NCBI GenBank assembly: GCA_900474095.1
Contig: UCOA01000069.1
Span: forward strand, 1-61,810
Reading direction: 5' to 3'
DNA from: Hyphomicrobiales bacterium
GTDB lineage: Bacteria > Pseudomonadota > Alphaproteobacteria > Rhizobiales > Rhizobiaceae
DNA: 61,810 nt
Shown: piece by piece, positions 42,726 to 51,149 of the stretch
Numbering within the stretch: position 1 is the first letter of the stretch
Layout: each line of letters starts with the position of its first letter
The notes under the pieces: model-generated
The model's input: only the letters and a program-made list of their open reading frames with translations
Databases searched by the model: none
Told to the model about the DNA's origin: nothing
Made by a program: the position numbers and the translations under genes

Positions 42726-43454
42726 ATGTGCGGTCGTGTCTACATCAAAAGCACGCTGAAAGGCCTGATGCGCACCTTTTCCTTCGCCCGCAGCGAGGGC
42801 GTCGAGGGTCTCGCCAACCAGTTCCCGCGATACAACGGCGCGCCCACGCAAACCTACCCGATCATCATCAGGGACGTAATTCGCGATCCCGACCTGTTCG
42901 GTCCGGTGTTTGTCTCGGCGCGATGGGGTCTGATCCCGCGGTGGGCGAAAGACGCGAAGGGTGGTGGCAGGCCCCCACCGATCAATGTTCGATGCGAAAC
43001 CATCTCGACGAACGGCCTTTTCAAGGCGGCCTATCGTTCACGCCGCTGCCTGGTGCCAATCGACGGCTTCTTCGAGTGGAAGGACATCTATGGGACCGGC
43101 AAGAACAAGCAGCCCTATGCGATCGCCCTGAAGTCGGGCGCACCATTTGCGCTGGCCGGCATCTGGGAGTACTGGCGCGACCCGCAGACAGGCGAAGACA
43201 TTCGATCCTTTGCTATCATCACCTGCGAACCCAATGAGATGATGGCGGCTATCCATGATCGGATGCCGGTGCTGTTGCAGCCGGAAGACTATGAGTGCTG
43301 GATTTCGAGTGCCGAGGATCCGCACGATCTGCTGAAGCCCTTCCCCGCCGGCCAGATGGCTATGTGGAAAATCGGCAGAAACGTAGGCTCGCCCAAAAAC
43401 GACAGTCCCGACATTATCAAAGAGATCGATCCGGAAGAGCCCGAGCTGCTTTAG
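42726..43454 (+). CDS. SOS response-associated peptidase (SRAP/YedK/HMCES family)
   Basis: A 242-residue protein with the diagnostic SRAP signature. Cys2 in MCGRVYIKS becomes the catalytic N-terminal residue after Met removal. INVRCETIS holds the conserved Asn/Arg, GFFEW holds the glutamate, and the late histidine is in AIHDRMPVLL. The family shields abasic sites in single-stranded DNA by forming a thiazolidine crosslink through Cys2. Rhizobial plasmids often carry it in damage-response gene groups. It follows two small genes in a tight operon. Confidence 0.93.
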   Translation: MCGRVYIKSTLKGLMRTFSFARSEGVEGLANQFPRYNGAPTQTYPIIIRDVIRDPDLFGPVFVSARWGLIPRWAKDAKGGGRPPPINVRCETISTNGLFKAAYRSRRCLVPIDGFFEWKDIYGTGKNKQPYAIALKSGAPFALAGIWEYWRDPQTGEDIRSFAIITCEPNEMMAAIHDRMPVLLQPEDYECWISSAEDPHDLLKPFPAGQMAMWKIGRNVGSPKNDSPDIIKEIDPEEPELL

Positions 43455-43464
43455 GAGTGGGGAA

Positions 43465-43596
43465 ATGAGCGACGACAGAACCGCCACCCTGTCTGCCGCA
43501 CTCGTGCATTTCGTGCACTGGTGTGACCATCCGGGCTGCACGAAGTGGGGACAGTTCGGCAGAGAGCGCGGATCGAGCCATAGCAGAGCGTCTTGA
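43465..43596 (+). CDS. Very small protein after the SRAP gene, possibly truncated
   Basis: A 43-residue frame, MSDDRTATLSAALVHFVHWC, then DHPGCTKWGQFGRERGSS, starts at ATG 43465 with a strong GGAG/GGGG ribosome binding site, ten bases after the SRAP stop. The HWCDHPGCTKWG segment looks like the first half of a small zinc-binding protein, and comparable rhizobial proteins are longer with a second Cys/His pair. It may be a C-terminally truncated copy. It could not be tied to a named family. Confidence 0.5.
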   Translation: MSDDRTATLSAALVHFVHWCDHPGCTKWGQFGRERGSSHSRAS

Positions 43597-43663
43597 CAGC
43601 TTCTCCAGACTGAGCCTTAAGCTCGGTTGATACCGATGTCCTGCGATCGGTTCACAAAGTCCT

Positions 43664-44761
43664 CTAGCTGCGGACTGGCTCATCGTGGCCGTGCCAATAG
43701 GCGACGACCAGCTGTTCGCTTTTGGTGAAGGCCAGCTCGGTACGCAGATGGGCGCGAATTTTTTTTGCTAGTGTGGCTTCGCACCCGACCCAGGCAAACC
43801 GTGACTCTCCCAAAGGGGGAAAAACGGCGCTCTCCAAAGCATCTAGCAGGCTGTGCGGGCAGGCGTCTGAGCTGTTCTCCCGATAAAGCCACTCGATTGC
43901 GATGCCCGGCGGGACCGCAAGCGCCTGCCACTCCCTTTCGCTGGCGACTTCGATAGTGGCAATTCCCTGCGCCGTCGCTGGCAGGCATTCGAGGATGCGG
44001 GCAATGGCGGGCAGGGCGGTCTCGTCCCCGGCGAGAAAATACCAGTTGGCCTTGGGGACACCCCCGCCGCTCGGCCCAGCCACGCCGACCAGGTCGCCGC
44101 GCCGCGCCTGCCGCGCCCAGTTCGCGCCGGGGCCACTCGAACCATGCAGAAAGAAATCGACCTCGATGGTGCCGCGCGCCCCGTCGACGGAACGCACCGT
44201 ATACCGCCTCCAGACCGGGGCGTCCTGCAAGGCTTCCGAACCGGAAAAATCGCACTGGCGGCGACACTGCGCGTTAACCGCGCCGAGATTGATCAATAGC
44301 TGCAGGTGAAGCGCGCTCAGCGTATCGAAACGATTGAGGCCGTCACCCTTGAAGGTGATACGGCGCATCCGTGGCGTTATTTCCCTGACTGCGACGACTG
44401 CAAGTGTGCCGAAGCTTGGAGGGAAGCGAAGATTGCGGCTCTCCTCATTCCATTCGATACGCGGCGCCAGATGCCCCGCCAGCTCCGATAATTCTGCCTG
44501 CAGCCACATTTTGACGAAGTAAAACGCTTCAAGATCCGCGGCTGCGGCCTGAACCATGACATGACGGCCGTCCTGGCTGAGCGATCCTACAACGTCCGGC
44601 AAGATCACGGTAAAAACGCCATCGTCTTCGTGGACGTCCATGCCGTGCTCGCGCATGTGATCGCAAAGGCGGTGAAGACAGTTTTCCGGATCGGGAATCT
44701 CCACGCGTGCCCGCAAGGCATAGGGCAGCGCTCGATTGGCCGAAAGCTCAAGCGGGCTCAT
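43664..44761 (-). CDS. Siderophore-interacting FAD reductase with DUF2218 domain
   Basis: A 365-residue protein. Residues about 1-95 are a DUF2218 domain (YALRARVEIPDPENCLHRLC, then FYFVKMWLQAELSELAGHLA). About 110-220 is the FAD-binding SIP domain (RMRRITFKGDGLNRF, then RRYTVRSVDGARGTIEVDFF, then HGSSGPGANWARQARRGDL). The rest is the SIP NAD(P)H domain (WYFLAGDETALPAIARILEC, then ending WVGCEATLAKKIRAHLRTEL). Such proteins reduce ferric siderophores in the cytoplasm to release iron. Start 44761 overlaps the stop of the acyltransferase gene (ATGA). It is the last gene of the rhtA operon. Confidence 0.88.
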   Translation of the reverse strand: MSPLELSANRALPYALRARVEIPDPENCLHRLCDHMREHGMDVHEDDGVFTVILPDVVGSLSQDGRHVMVQAAAADLEAFYFVKMWLQAELSELAGHLAPRIEWNEESRNLRFPPSFGTLAVVAVREITPRMRRITFKGDGLNRFDTLSALHLQLLINLGAVNAQCRRQCDFSGSEALQDAPVWRRYTVRSVDGARGTIEVDFFLHGSSGPGANWARQARRGDLVGVAGPSGGGVPKANWYFLAGDETALPAIARILECLPATAQGIATIEVASEREWQALAVPPGIAIEWLYRENSSDACPHSLLDALESAVFPPLGESRFAWVGCEATLAKKIRAHLRTELAFTKSEQLVVAYWHGHDEPVRS

Positions 44762-45843
44762 CGCCCTACCTCTCTGGCGGGGTCCACCCGAGGATGCCAT
44801 AGCCGCTCGGAAAAGAAGCGCTGGCGGGAAATCGAGACAATCGCGGCCCGCTTGCTTGGAAAATCGACGGTTTTGATGTGGGAAAAACCAGATCGCTGAA
44901 GGTTGCGCAACTGACGATAATGATCGGCCTGCGGCTCCTGGAAGATGCGCTCGGTGCGAGCGTCATCGAGGAACATCAGATGGAGCAGCGACGGCAGCCA
45001 GGCCGTGAACCACCGGCGCCCGCGAAAAGCGTCCTCTCCAACAATCACGTGACAACCGCGGTCGTAGTCACCGGCATCGCAGAAAGTGCCTACCAGATCC
45101 TCCTTCGCCCAATAGATCTCGAAATAGGAAAAGGCCTTTCCGTCGAACCGGCCGATGAGCGGGATGATGTGCGGATCGGTGAGCATGCCCTCCAGATAAC
45201 GCCGGTGACGGGCTTCGTCCCCGGCTTCACGCCAGAATTCATTGACCCGTGGATCGTTCATCCAGCGATGGATATCAGGCAGGTCGTCGAGCGTGGCAGC
45301 ATCGAAGGCAAGTGTTCCTCCGAGCCAGGGAACGAAGCGGCCATAAAGCCGCCCAGCCGGCTTTGGCGGCCTTGCGGGATGCGCGGTCCTGCCGTCATGA
45401 ACATCATGGCGTGGATAGGCCGGCGAGGGCGAGTGCATCCATAATTCCGGTATCTGCCAGACCATATCGGCACTCACGGTTGGTTTTGAGGCTACGGTCC
45501 TTCCCGGGACAGCGAGGCCGCGTCGTAAAAGCACCGGCAGAAGGCCTGCCCATCCGTCGCCGGCCAGGGACACCGAGGCAAGATCGGAGTGGGTGGCAAA
45601 AAGATATTCGAAAGCAGAACAAACCAACCGGATTCCCTGTGGGCCAGATGGAGGCAGCATGGCAACCTCGAGGGTCGCCGCGGCCGTGCTCGACAACAGG
45701 AAGACCGCATGATCGGCTTTGCCGGACGAGACCGACAGAGCCGATCCGGTTTGCCTCACCTCGATCGCCCCTGCTTCGGAAAGCACGGCGGACCGATGGA
45801 CAAGACCATCGCCCGCTGCGGTTTGATTCTCCATGATATTCAC
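44758..45843 (-). CDS. Second GNAT siderophore acyltransferase (possible lipid-tail transferase)
   Basis: A 361-residue protein. The C-terminal ~190 residues are an IucB/RhbD-like GNAT domain (LDDLPDIHRWMNDPRVNEFW, then LTDPHIIPLIGRFDGKAFSY, then FEIYWAKEDLVGTF, then GRRWFTAWLPSLLHLMFLDD). The N-terminal half has a poorly recognised leader region. The cluster already has RhbD for the acetyl step, so a second acyltransferase could attach the unusual fatty acid that distinguishes rhizobactin 1021 from schizokinen. It starts with GTG 45843 with GGAG upstream and is co-transcribed with rhtA (36 bases apart) and the SIP reductase. Confidence 0.8.
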   Translation of the reverse strand: MNIMENQTAAGDGLVHRSAVLSEAGAIEVRQTGSALSVSSGKADHAVFLLSSTAAATLEVAMLPPSGPQGIRLVCSAFEYLFATHSDLASVSLAGDGWAGLLPVLLRRGLAVPGRTVASKPTVSADMVWQIPELWMHSPSPAYPRHDVHDGRTAHPARPPKPAGRLYGRFVPWLGGTLAFDAATLDDLPDIHRWMNDPRVNEFWREAGDEARHRRYLEGMLTDPHIIPLIGRFDGKAFSYFEIYWAKEDLVGTFCDAGDYDRGCHVIVGEDAFRGRRWFTAWLPSLLHLMFLDDARTERIFQEPQADHYRQLRNLQRSGFSHIKTVDFPSKRAAIVSISRQRFFSERLWHPRVDPAREVGR

Positions 45844-45879
45844 AGGCGAGCTCCACTGCCTTTGAAGCGACGCCTCACG

Positions 45880-48123
45880 TCAAAACACTTTCGTCAGCGA
45901 GACTGCGAATGTGCGCCCGCGTCCCTTGTAGTCGAACACCGTCTCATCAGCGAGCGCACCGTAAAGCGCCTTGGCGCGAGAACCCCAGACGGTCGTATAC
46001 TCCGTGTCGAAAACGTTATGGATGCCGAAGTTTAAAGTCGTGTCCTTATTTTCGAACGCGTAGCCTCCCGTCAGGTCGAACAATGTGTAGCCATCGATCT
46101 TGAACGCATCGGCATCGGTCAGTTCGAACACGTGCTGGCCCGAGAATTTCAGGTTGAGAGCCTCGCCTGTCCAGCCTACATAACCACCGAGCTTGGATAC
46201 GCTGGCGCTGCCGACCGAGTCCTTTTCCCAACCGCCATCGCCCTTCACCTCGGTTTTCACCCATTGGCCCAAGACGCCAACATCGAACCCGTGGTCGAGT
46301 TTCACGCCGGCCTTTCCTTCGATGCCGTAGACACGCCGGTCCTGATCTAACACCTCCACCGCGAGCGTCGAGCGGTTGAGGTTGATGGAGCGATCGGAGA
46401 GCGAATAATAGGCTGCCGTCTCGAAATTGTAGGTGCCGTCATCCAGCCGGTAGCCAATTTCGAACGAATTGGTCTTGATGGCCTCCAGGGCCGAATCTGC
46501 GACGTTGACGCTATCGATCAGCGAATAATGACCGCCCGATAGCGAGTAGAGGCCGACGCCGTAATATCTGGCCGGATCGGGCAGTTCGAATCCCTGACTG
46601 AAGTTGGCGTAGACCTGCTGTGTATCGTTTAGCTGATAGATCGCACCTGCATTGAAAAGCGCCGCATCGTAATCCACTTCGCCGCCGGGAATGACATCGG
46701 CGGATGTTGCCGCCCCCTGAAGGATGGCAACCTGCTGAGCCGCGCCGACGAAATCAGATACCTTGGTATTGACGAACTGGTAACGCACGCCACCGCTCAG
46801 CGTCAGCTTGTCGGTGGCATCATAGGACGCCTCGACAAAGCCAGCGATGGTCGAGACGTCGATTGCTGGATAAAGGCCTGTCGTACCGATCGTCTCGAAA
46901 TTCAGGCCGCCCGTGGTAGCCGCCAGAAGCATGTCGAAGACATTCTGATGCGACGAAAAGGAATCACGGTCGGCATCGATACCATAGGTGATCTTCAGAT
47001 TATCGGTCGGCTCGGCAACCAGGGCGGCTTTTACGCCGTAGTAGTCGGTATCCTGCGAACTGCCAGCAAAGTAGCTGCCCGAGGGGAAGGGGCTGAACTG
47101 CAGGCGCTCGCTTCGAAAGGAACCCTGCAACAGCAGCTGTTGGCCGAAAACGTCGTCATCCGTGTACGTGGCGTTGAACATGGAGCGGCGGCTGCGCGGA
47201 TTGAAGTCCGACTTATATCCGCTACGTGTCTCGAACAGGCTTGGATCGGCAAGCGCGGCAAAGAACGGGCCGTAATAGAGGCCGTAATCAGACTCTTGCT
47301 TGCTGTCGAAAAATTGCCCTGAGAGTTCGAGCCGGCGGCCGTTATCGATCTGGTAGCCGACAGACCCCATGATATCGATGCGGTCGTTGAAGGCTGTCGA
47401 GGTTTGCGTAATATCCGGGATGAGAACCGTGCCGGTGCCATCGTAAAAAGCACCGGCCTTGCTGCCTGCAACGGAAAAGCGTGCATCCCAGTTGTCGCTG
47501 TTATAGGTAACGGCCCCGGCTGCGTTGCGATCGAAGTCCTTGCTTCCGGAAAAACCGCTGCCCATGCCGCCAGTTACTTCGGCATGCATGCCAGGCTCGG
47601 CATTCTTGCCCTTCTTCGTGATGATGTTGATGATACCGCCGGTGGCGTTGCCGCCGTAGAGCGCGGTCGCACCCGAAAGAACCTCGACCCGTTCAATGTT
47701 GAAGGGATCGATGGAATCGAACTGCCGGCTGAGCGAGCGGGCGGAATTCATCGACACGCCGTCTATGAGGACGAGTGCTGTACGGCCGCGCAGGTTCTGG
47801 CCATAGGAGGTGCGGGCACCCACGCTTGCCGGATCGAAGCTCGGGATAGCTTCGCCGAGTATCTGCTGTAGCGTTTTTCCGGAACGCGCCTGCGACTGGA
47901 TTTCCTGAGATTCAACGACGTAGATCGTTCGAGCAGTCTCCGAAATCTGCTGCGGCGACCGACCGCCGGTCACTACGATCGCGTCAAGAGTCGTCGCTGA
48001 CTTGTCCTCGCTCGTGGTCACTGCGTCGGCCGCCTGATCCGTATCCTGCGCAGCCACGCCCGTGCCGGCCATTGCGGCCGCCACCGTTACCAGCCACATT
48101 CCACCACGAAATTTTCTGCCCAT
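45880..48123 (-). CDS. rhtA: TonB-dependent ferric siderophore receptor
   Basis: A 747-residue outer-membrane receptor. The signal peptide MGRKFRGGMWLVTVAAAMAG ends near GVAAQD. The TonB box region is DAIVVTGGRSP, followed by the plug domain (QNLRGRTALVLIDGVSMNSA, then VEVLSGATALYGGNATGGIIN). The rest is a 22-stranded barrel with the C-terminal SLTKVF and terminal Phe. It is of the IutA/aerobactin-receptor group and matches RhtA, which takes up rhizobactin 1021. Start 48123 has AGGGG seven bases upstream. A conserved 39-bp site about 105 bases upstream probably binds RhrA. Confidence 0.92.
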   Translation of the reverse strand: MGRKFRGGMWLVTVAAAMAGTGVAAQDTDQAADAVTTSEDKSATTLDAIVVTGGRSPQQISETARTIYVVESQEIQSQARSGKTLQQILGEAIPSFDPASVGARTSYGQNLRGRTALVLIDGVSMNSARSLSRQFDSIDPFNIERVEVLSGATALYGGNATGGIINIITKKGKNAEPGMHAEVTGGMGSGFSGSKDFDRNAAGAVTYNSDNWDARFSVAGSKAGAFYDGTGTVLIPDITQTSTAFNDRIDIMGSVGYQIDNGRRLELSGQFFDSKQESDYGLYYGPFFAALADPSLFETRSGYKSDFNPRSRRSMFNATYTDDDVFGQQLLLQGSFRSERLQFSPFPSGSYFAGSSQDTDYYGVKAALVAEPTDNLKITYGIDADRDSFSSHQNVFDMLLAATTGGLNFETIGTTGLYPAIDVSTIAGFVEASYDATDKLTLSGGVRYQFVNTKVSDFVGAAQQVAILQGAATSADVIPGGEVDYDAALFNAGAIYQLNDTQQVYANFSQGFELPDPARYYGVGLYSLSGGHYSLIDSVNVADSALEAIKTNSFEIGYRLDDGTYNFETAAYYSLSDRSINLNRSTLAVEVLDQDRRVYGIEGKAGVKLDHGFDVGVLGQWVKTEVKGDGGWEKDSVGSASVSKLGGYVGWTGEALNLKFSGQHVFELTDADAFKIDGYTLFDLTGGYAFENKDTTLNFGIHNVFDTEYTTVWGSRAKALYGALADETVFDYKGRGRTFAVSLTKVF

Positions 48124-48188
48124 CACGACCCCTGTGCATCAAAAGAAAACCCGTCCCGCTTGATCCCCGCAGGCGAATTGGTAATACA

Positions 48189-48203
48189 AGACAATTTCAG
48201 TCA
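48189..48203 (-). promoter_or_regulatory. IRO-like motif upstream of rhtA
   Basis: On the minus strand TGA-N9-TCT resembles the iron-responsive TGA-N9-TCA element of RirA. A TGA-N9-TCC sits at the same relative position before rhtX (59049-59063). The second half-site is imperfect in both. Confidence 0.35.
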
Positions 48204-48228
48204 TGTTTATGTGATCCGGTGTATCCCC

Positions 48229-48267
48229 GCTTGGATTGAGGTGAACCGGACTAGGACGGACGCGAAC
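48229..48267 (-). promoter_or_regulatory. Candidate RhrA activator site upstream of rhtA
   Basis: A 39-bp block (plus strand GCTTGGATT-N5-GAACC-N1-GA-N1-TA-N1-GAC-N4-GCGAAC, with identity of spacing) recurs at 59089-59127 upstream of rhtX. Read toward the genes it contains two GTTC half-sites 21 bp apart, the usual direct-repeat layout for AraC proteins. A TCATGTTTA block lies at an identical distance from both copies. Confidence 0.75.
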
Positions 48268-48283
48268 TTCGACAGGAAAGGCC

Positions 48284-49243
48284 GTGAACGGCATGGAAAC
48301 CATTCGACCGCTGAAATTTGGCACTCTTTCGCTCGCGGACAACGAAAGCAGGATCGTCTGCCGCAGCATTCTTCTGGATATGCTCGGCGATGCGAAGATC
48401 ATCGTCGAAAACGGTGATCTGACCGGCGTGACGGGTCTTTTCTGGAAATATGTGTCGCTGTCGCTTGCGACGCTCTATTTTCCGAAGGTCTCACTTCGCC
48501 TGACCACCAACGGCCTTACGGACGCGGGTATCGTCATCGTCCGCGCAATGGACGGGCCGCTGTTGGTTCACCACGGTCGGCGCAAGATAGATGTCGCGCG
48601 CTCGGACGTCATCTTTCTACCTGCCGACGCGCCTTCGGAAATCACTCTGCCGGTGGGTGGGCGCTTCGACTGCGCGCATCTTCCAGCTTACGCGCTTGCT
48701 TCCGTGCGCGAGCTTCTGGCACCGCTGGTGATGCGGCCGCTTGCGGCCGACGGCCTGCCGCTGCAATTGCTGACCAGCTACGCCGGCTACCTTTTGCGGC
48801 AGGAATATCAGAGCGAACAGGATGCAGGCATGATGGTCGCACACTTCTACGACCTGCTGCCGGTTCTCGCCCAGCATGCCGGCAGCACCGGGGCTCCGCA
48901 AGCCTCGCAGAATCGCATCGTCTCCATCAAGGCGTATATCGAGCGGCAGCTCGCCGACGGGTCGTTCTCGCTCACGGATGTCGCGGACAATGAAGGCATC
49001 ACCCCGCGTGCGATCCAGAAATTTTTCAGCCGGGAGGGAACGACGTTTTCCCGATATGTGCTTGGACGGCGGCTCTCGCTCGCCAAGGGCTTGGTACTGG
49101 CGGAGGGACCATCCATGCCGATCAGCCAGATCGCCTACAATGTAGGCTTTAACGACCTCTCTTATTTCAATCGCACCTTTAGAAGCCGCTACGGAGTGCG
49201 GCCTTCTGATTTGCGCCGGCTCGCTACTGCTGGAACCGGCTGA
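48284..49243 (+). CDS. rhrA: AraC-type activator of siderophore genes
   Basis: A 319-residue AraC protein. Two helix-turn-helix motifs lie at about residues 220-265 (FSLTDVADNEGITPRAIQKF, then FSREGTTFSRYVL) and 270-315 (MPISQIAYNVGFNDLSYFNR, then TFRSRYGVRPSDLRRL). The N-terminal part holds the AraC-binding-like domain (LFWKYVSLSLATLYFPKVSL). It matches RhrA, which activates rhizobactin synthesis and receptor genes under iron limitation. Starts at GTG 48284 with an AGGA six bases upstream; an ATG at 48293 is a poorer start. It is divergent from rhtA. Confidence 0.9.
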   Translation: MNGMETIRPLKFGTLSLADNESRIVCRSILLDMLGDAKIIVENGDLTGVTGLFWKYVSLSLATLYFPKVSLRLTTNGLTDAGIVIVRAMDGPLLVHHGRRKIDVARSDVIFLPADAPSEITLPVGGRFDCAHLPAYALASVRELLAPLVMRPLAADGLPLQLLTSYAGYLLRQEYQSEQDAGMMVAHFYDLLPVLAQHAGSTGAPQASQNRIVSIKAYIERQLADGSFSLTDVADNEGITPRAIQKFFSREGTTFSRYVLGRRLSLAKGLVLAEGPSMPISQIAYNVGFNDLSYFNRTFRSRYGVRPSDLRRLATAGTG

Positions 49244-49343
49244 TTACATCGGCGCGGAATGCGCACAAATTTGTAAAGCCGCCCGAAAGAACAGGGGCGA
49301 CTTTTCTCACAAAGCCGATAACGTGTTCGGCGCAAAAGCTTCA

Positions 49344-51149
49344 TCAGGCAGCGTCGCTGTGCCTTTCGAAAGCCACCAGCGGATTGTCTACCATGCCCTG
49401 GAAATCCGGCACTGGCCGCTCGTCGTCGTCGGCGTAGCCGTGGGTGAACAGGCGAACGCGGTTCAGGCAAAGGCGTGGATACTCGTCGCCGAACAGGTCG
49501 AATGTCGAAAAGCGTGATGCCATATCCGGGAAGCGCTTCTGGTAGCGCAGGACACTTTCTCGCGCGAGTGCCCAGAAGGCGCTTTCGGAAACGCCGGATC
49601 GCTGATCGAGCAGCACGGACATATAGCGGAAGACGCAGATGAACAGTGTGGTCTGGATGAAATGAATGAGGAAATCGGCCGGCAGGCAAAGCAGAACGGA
49701 CCGGACCTCTTCCGGCAGGCTGGCGCTCTCGGGAAATTCCTCGTCGCACAAGATGACGTCGTCAATGAAATCGCGAAGGGCGAGTCGTTCGGGACGCCCA
49801 TCCTTGACGATAAGCGTCGCATTTTGGCCGTGGGCCGAGAAGGCAAGGCCATGTTTTGCCAGAAGGTGGAAAACGGGCGGGATGACGATATCAAAAAACA
49901 GAGCCAGCCATTCGGGCACCGATATGCCCGCCTTTTCGGCCAGCGCCTGCGCGACCGGCTTGCCGTCGGTTCCCGCATGCAGGAGAGCCGCGAGCGGAAC
50001 GCCGGATTCACCCGGCTTCAGATGCCCGGCAAGGCTGTCGCGCCAAAGGCAACCCAGCATCTCGTTCAACTGGTAGGGCGCGCCGTCGATCGTCGAGAAT
50101 TGCGGATGGACGTAGTGCATGCCGGCACGTTCGCCCAAAAGGACCAGGCGGCATTCGCCGGACAGGAACCGGTCCCTGCCAAGCAATTCATCGAGCCACG
50201 TCGTCAGCGGGGCGGCCGTCAACGCTCTTTTCCCGGGGATGCCGCGGTAGACGGCCGTATTCAGAATGGTCATGCACAGCTTCAGCGTCGATTTTTCCGG
50301 ATGGGATATGTTCGACAGGGTGCGCACGGACTGCTGCGGCAGATATTGATCGTCGCCGTAACCGAGCAGGACGATATGGCCCGCTGCAATGTCGGCCGCG
50401 AAGTGCGACACGATCATGTGGTCCCATTGCCACGGGTGCACCGGCATCATGTGATGCGTGGCGGCGGAGCCTCCGTGGTCTGCAAGGGTGGCTCGGAACG
50501 CCTCCAGGCGGGCTTCGCCGACTGCGTCGCGCACCAGGCCCTCATTGGTCAGGTCTTGTTCGGCAATGAAGGATGCGCGGTCCTTGCTGACGGCAAGCCA
50601 CAGCACCTCAGTCGGCGTCTGGTTCTCAGGGGTATAGGCAAGATAGTCGGAATAGCCGAGGCCGATGCGTCCTTTGCTGACCGTCACCCACGGATGACCG
50701 GTGGTTTCGCCCTCCAGCCGAATGTCGTCTTGGCCGGCGAGCTCTGCGCCGGTTTTGGTCGCCCGGGCTGCGATATGCGCGTCTGAAACCAATGTATTGC
50801 CGAGCTCCTTGATGAAATGTGCGATCGTCATCGGCTTGACGCCGAGTTCGGGCAAAACCTCGGCACAGAATGCAAGCGGATCATGGAGCGGCGTATCGAT
50901 ACCTTCCTTGGTCATCACGATCCCGTCCGGATCGACGGAGAGATTGTCGAAGACATAGCGCTTTGCCTTGAACCGATAGGCGGTACCGCCGATATCGATG
51001 CGGTAGTGGCTCGGCTTTTCCTTTTGAACGTCGAAGATGCGCTCATAGGCGAACTCCTCGATGATCTTGCCGAGAAGGCGCCGGGAAACTTGTTGCCACA
51101 GTTCTCTGGAAAAGGCGCCGGCAAAGACGGGATTATGACGCATGGGCAT
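49344..51149 (-). CDS. rhbF: NIS siderophore synthetase, IucC-like (RhbF)
   Basis: A 601-residue NRPS-independent siderophore synthetase. Motifs include the substrate loop GETTGHPWVTVSKGRIGLGY, MPVHPWQWD, LPQQSVRTLSNIS, HGLAFSAHGQNATLIVKDGR and a C-terminal FhuF-like FFDIVIPPVFH region. It is expected to make the final amide between the modified citrate and the second hydroxylated diaminopropane unit. Start 51149 has AGGAG six bases upstream and overlaps rhbE by 17 bases. Last gene of the rhb operon, convergent to rhrA. Confidence 0.9.
   Translation of the reverse strand: MPMRHNPVFAGAFSRELWQQVSRRLLGKIIEEFAYERIFDVQKEKPSHYRIDIGGTAYRFKAKRYVFDNLSVDPDGIVMTKEGIDTPLHDPLAFCAEVLPELGVKPMTIAHFIKELGNTLVSDAHIAARATKTGAELAGQDDIRLEGETTGHPWVTVSKGRIGLGYSDYLAYTPENQTPTEVLWLAVSKDRASFIAEQDLTNEGLVRDAVGEARLEAFRATLADHGGSAATHHMMPVHPWQWDHMIVSHFAADIAAGHIVLLGYGDDQYLPQQSVRTLSNISHPEKSTLKLCMTILNTAVYRGIPGKRALTAAPLTTWLDELLGRDRFLSGECRLVLLGERAGMHYVHPQFSTIDGAPYQLNEMLGCLWRDSLAGHLKPGESGVPLAALLHAGTDGKPVAQALAEKAGISVPEWLALFFDIVIPPVFHLLAKHGLAFSAHGQNATLIVKDGRPERLALRDFIDDVILCDEEFPESASLPEEVRSVLLCLPADFLIHFIQTTLFICVFRYMSVLLDQRSGVSESAFWALARESVLRYQKRFPDMASRFSTFDLFGDEYPRLCLNRVRLFTHGYADDDERPVPDFQGMVDNPLVAFERHSDAA

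Noticed and set aside
49662-50786. Forward open frame of 374 codons
   Set aside because: Antisense to rhbF, which carries NIS synthetase motifs; no credible ribosome binding site.
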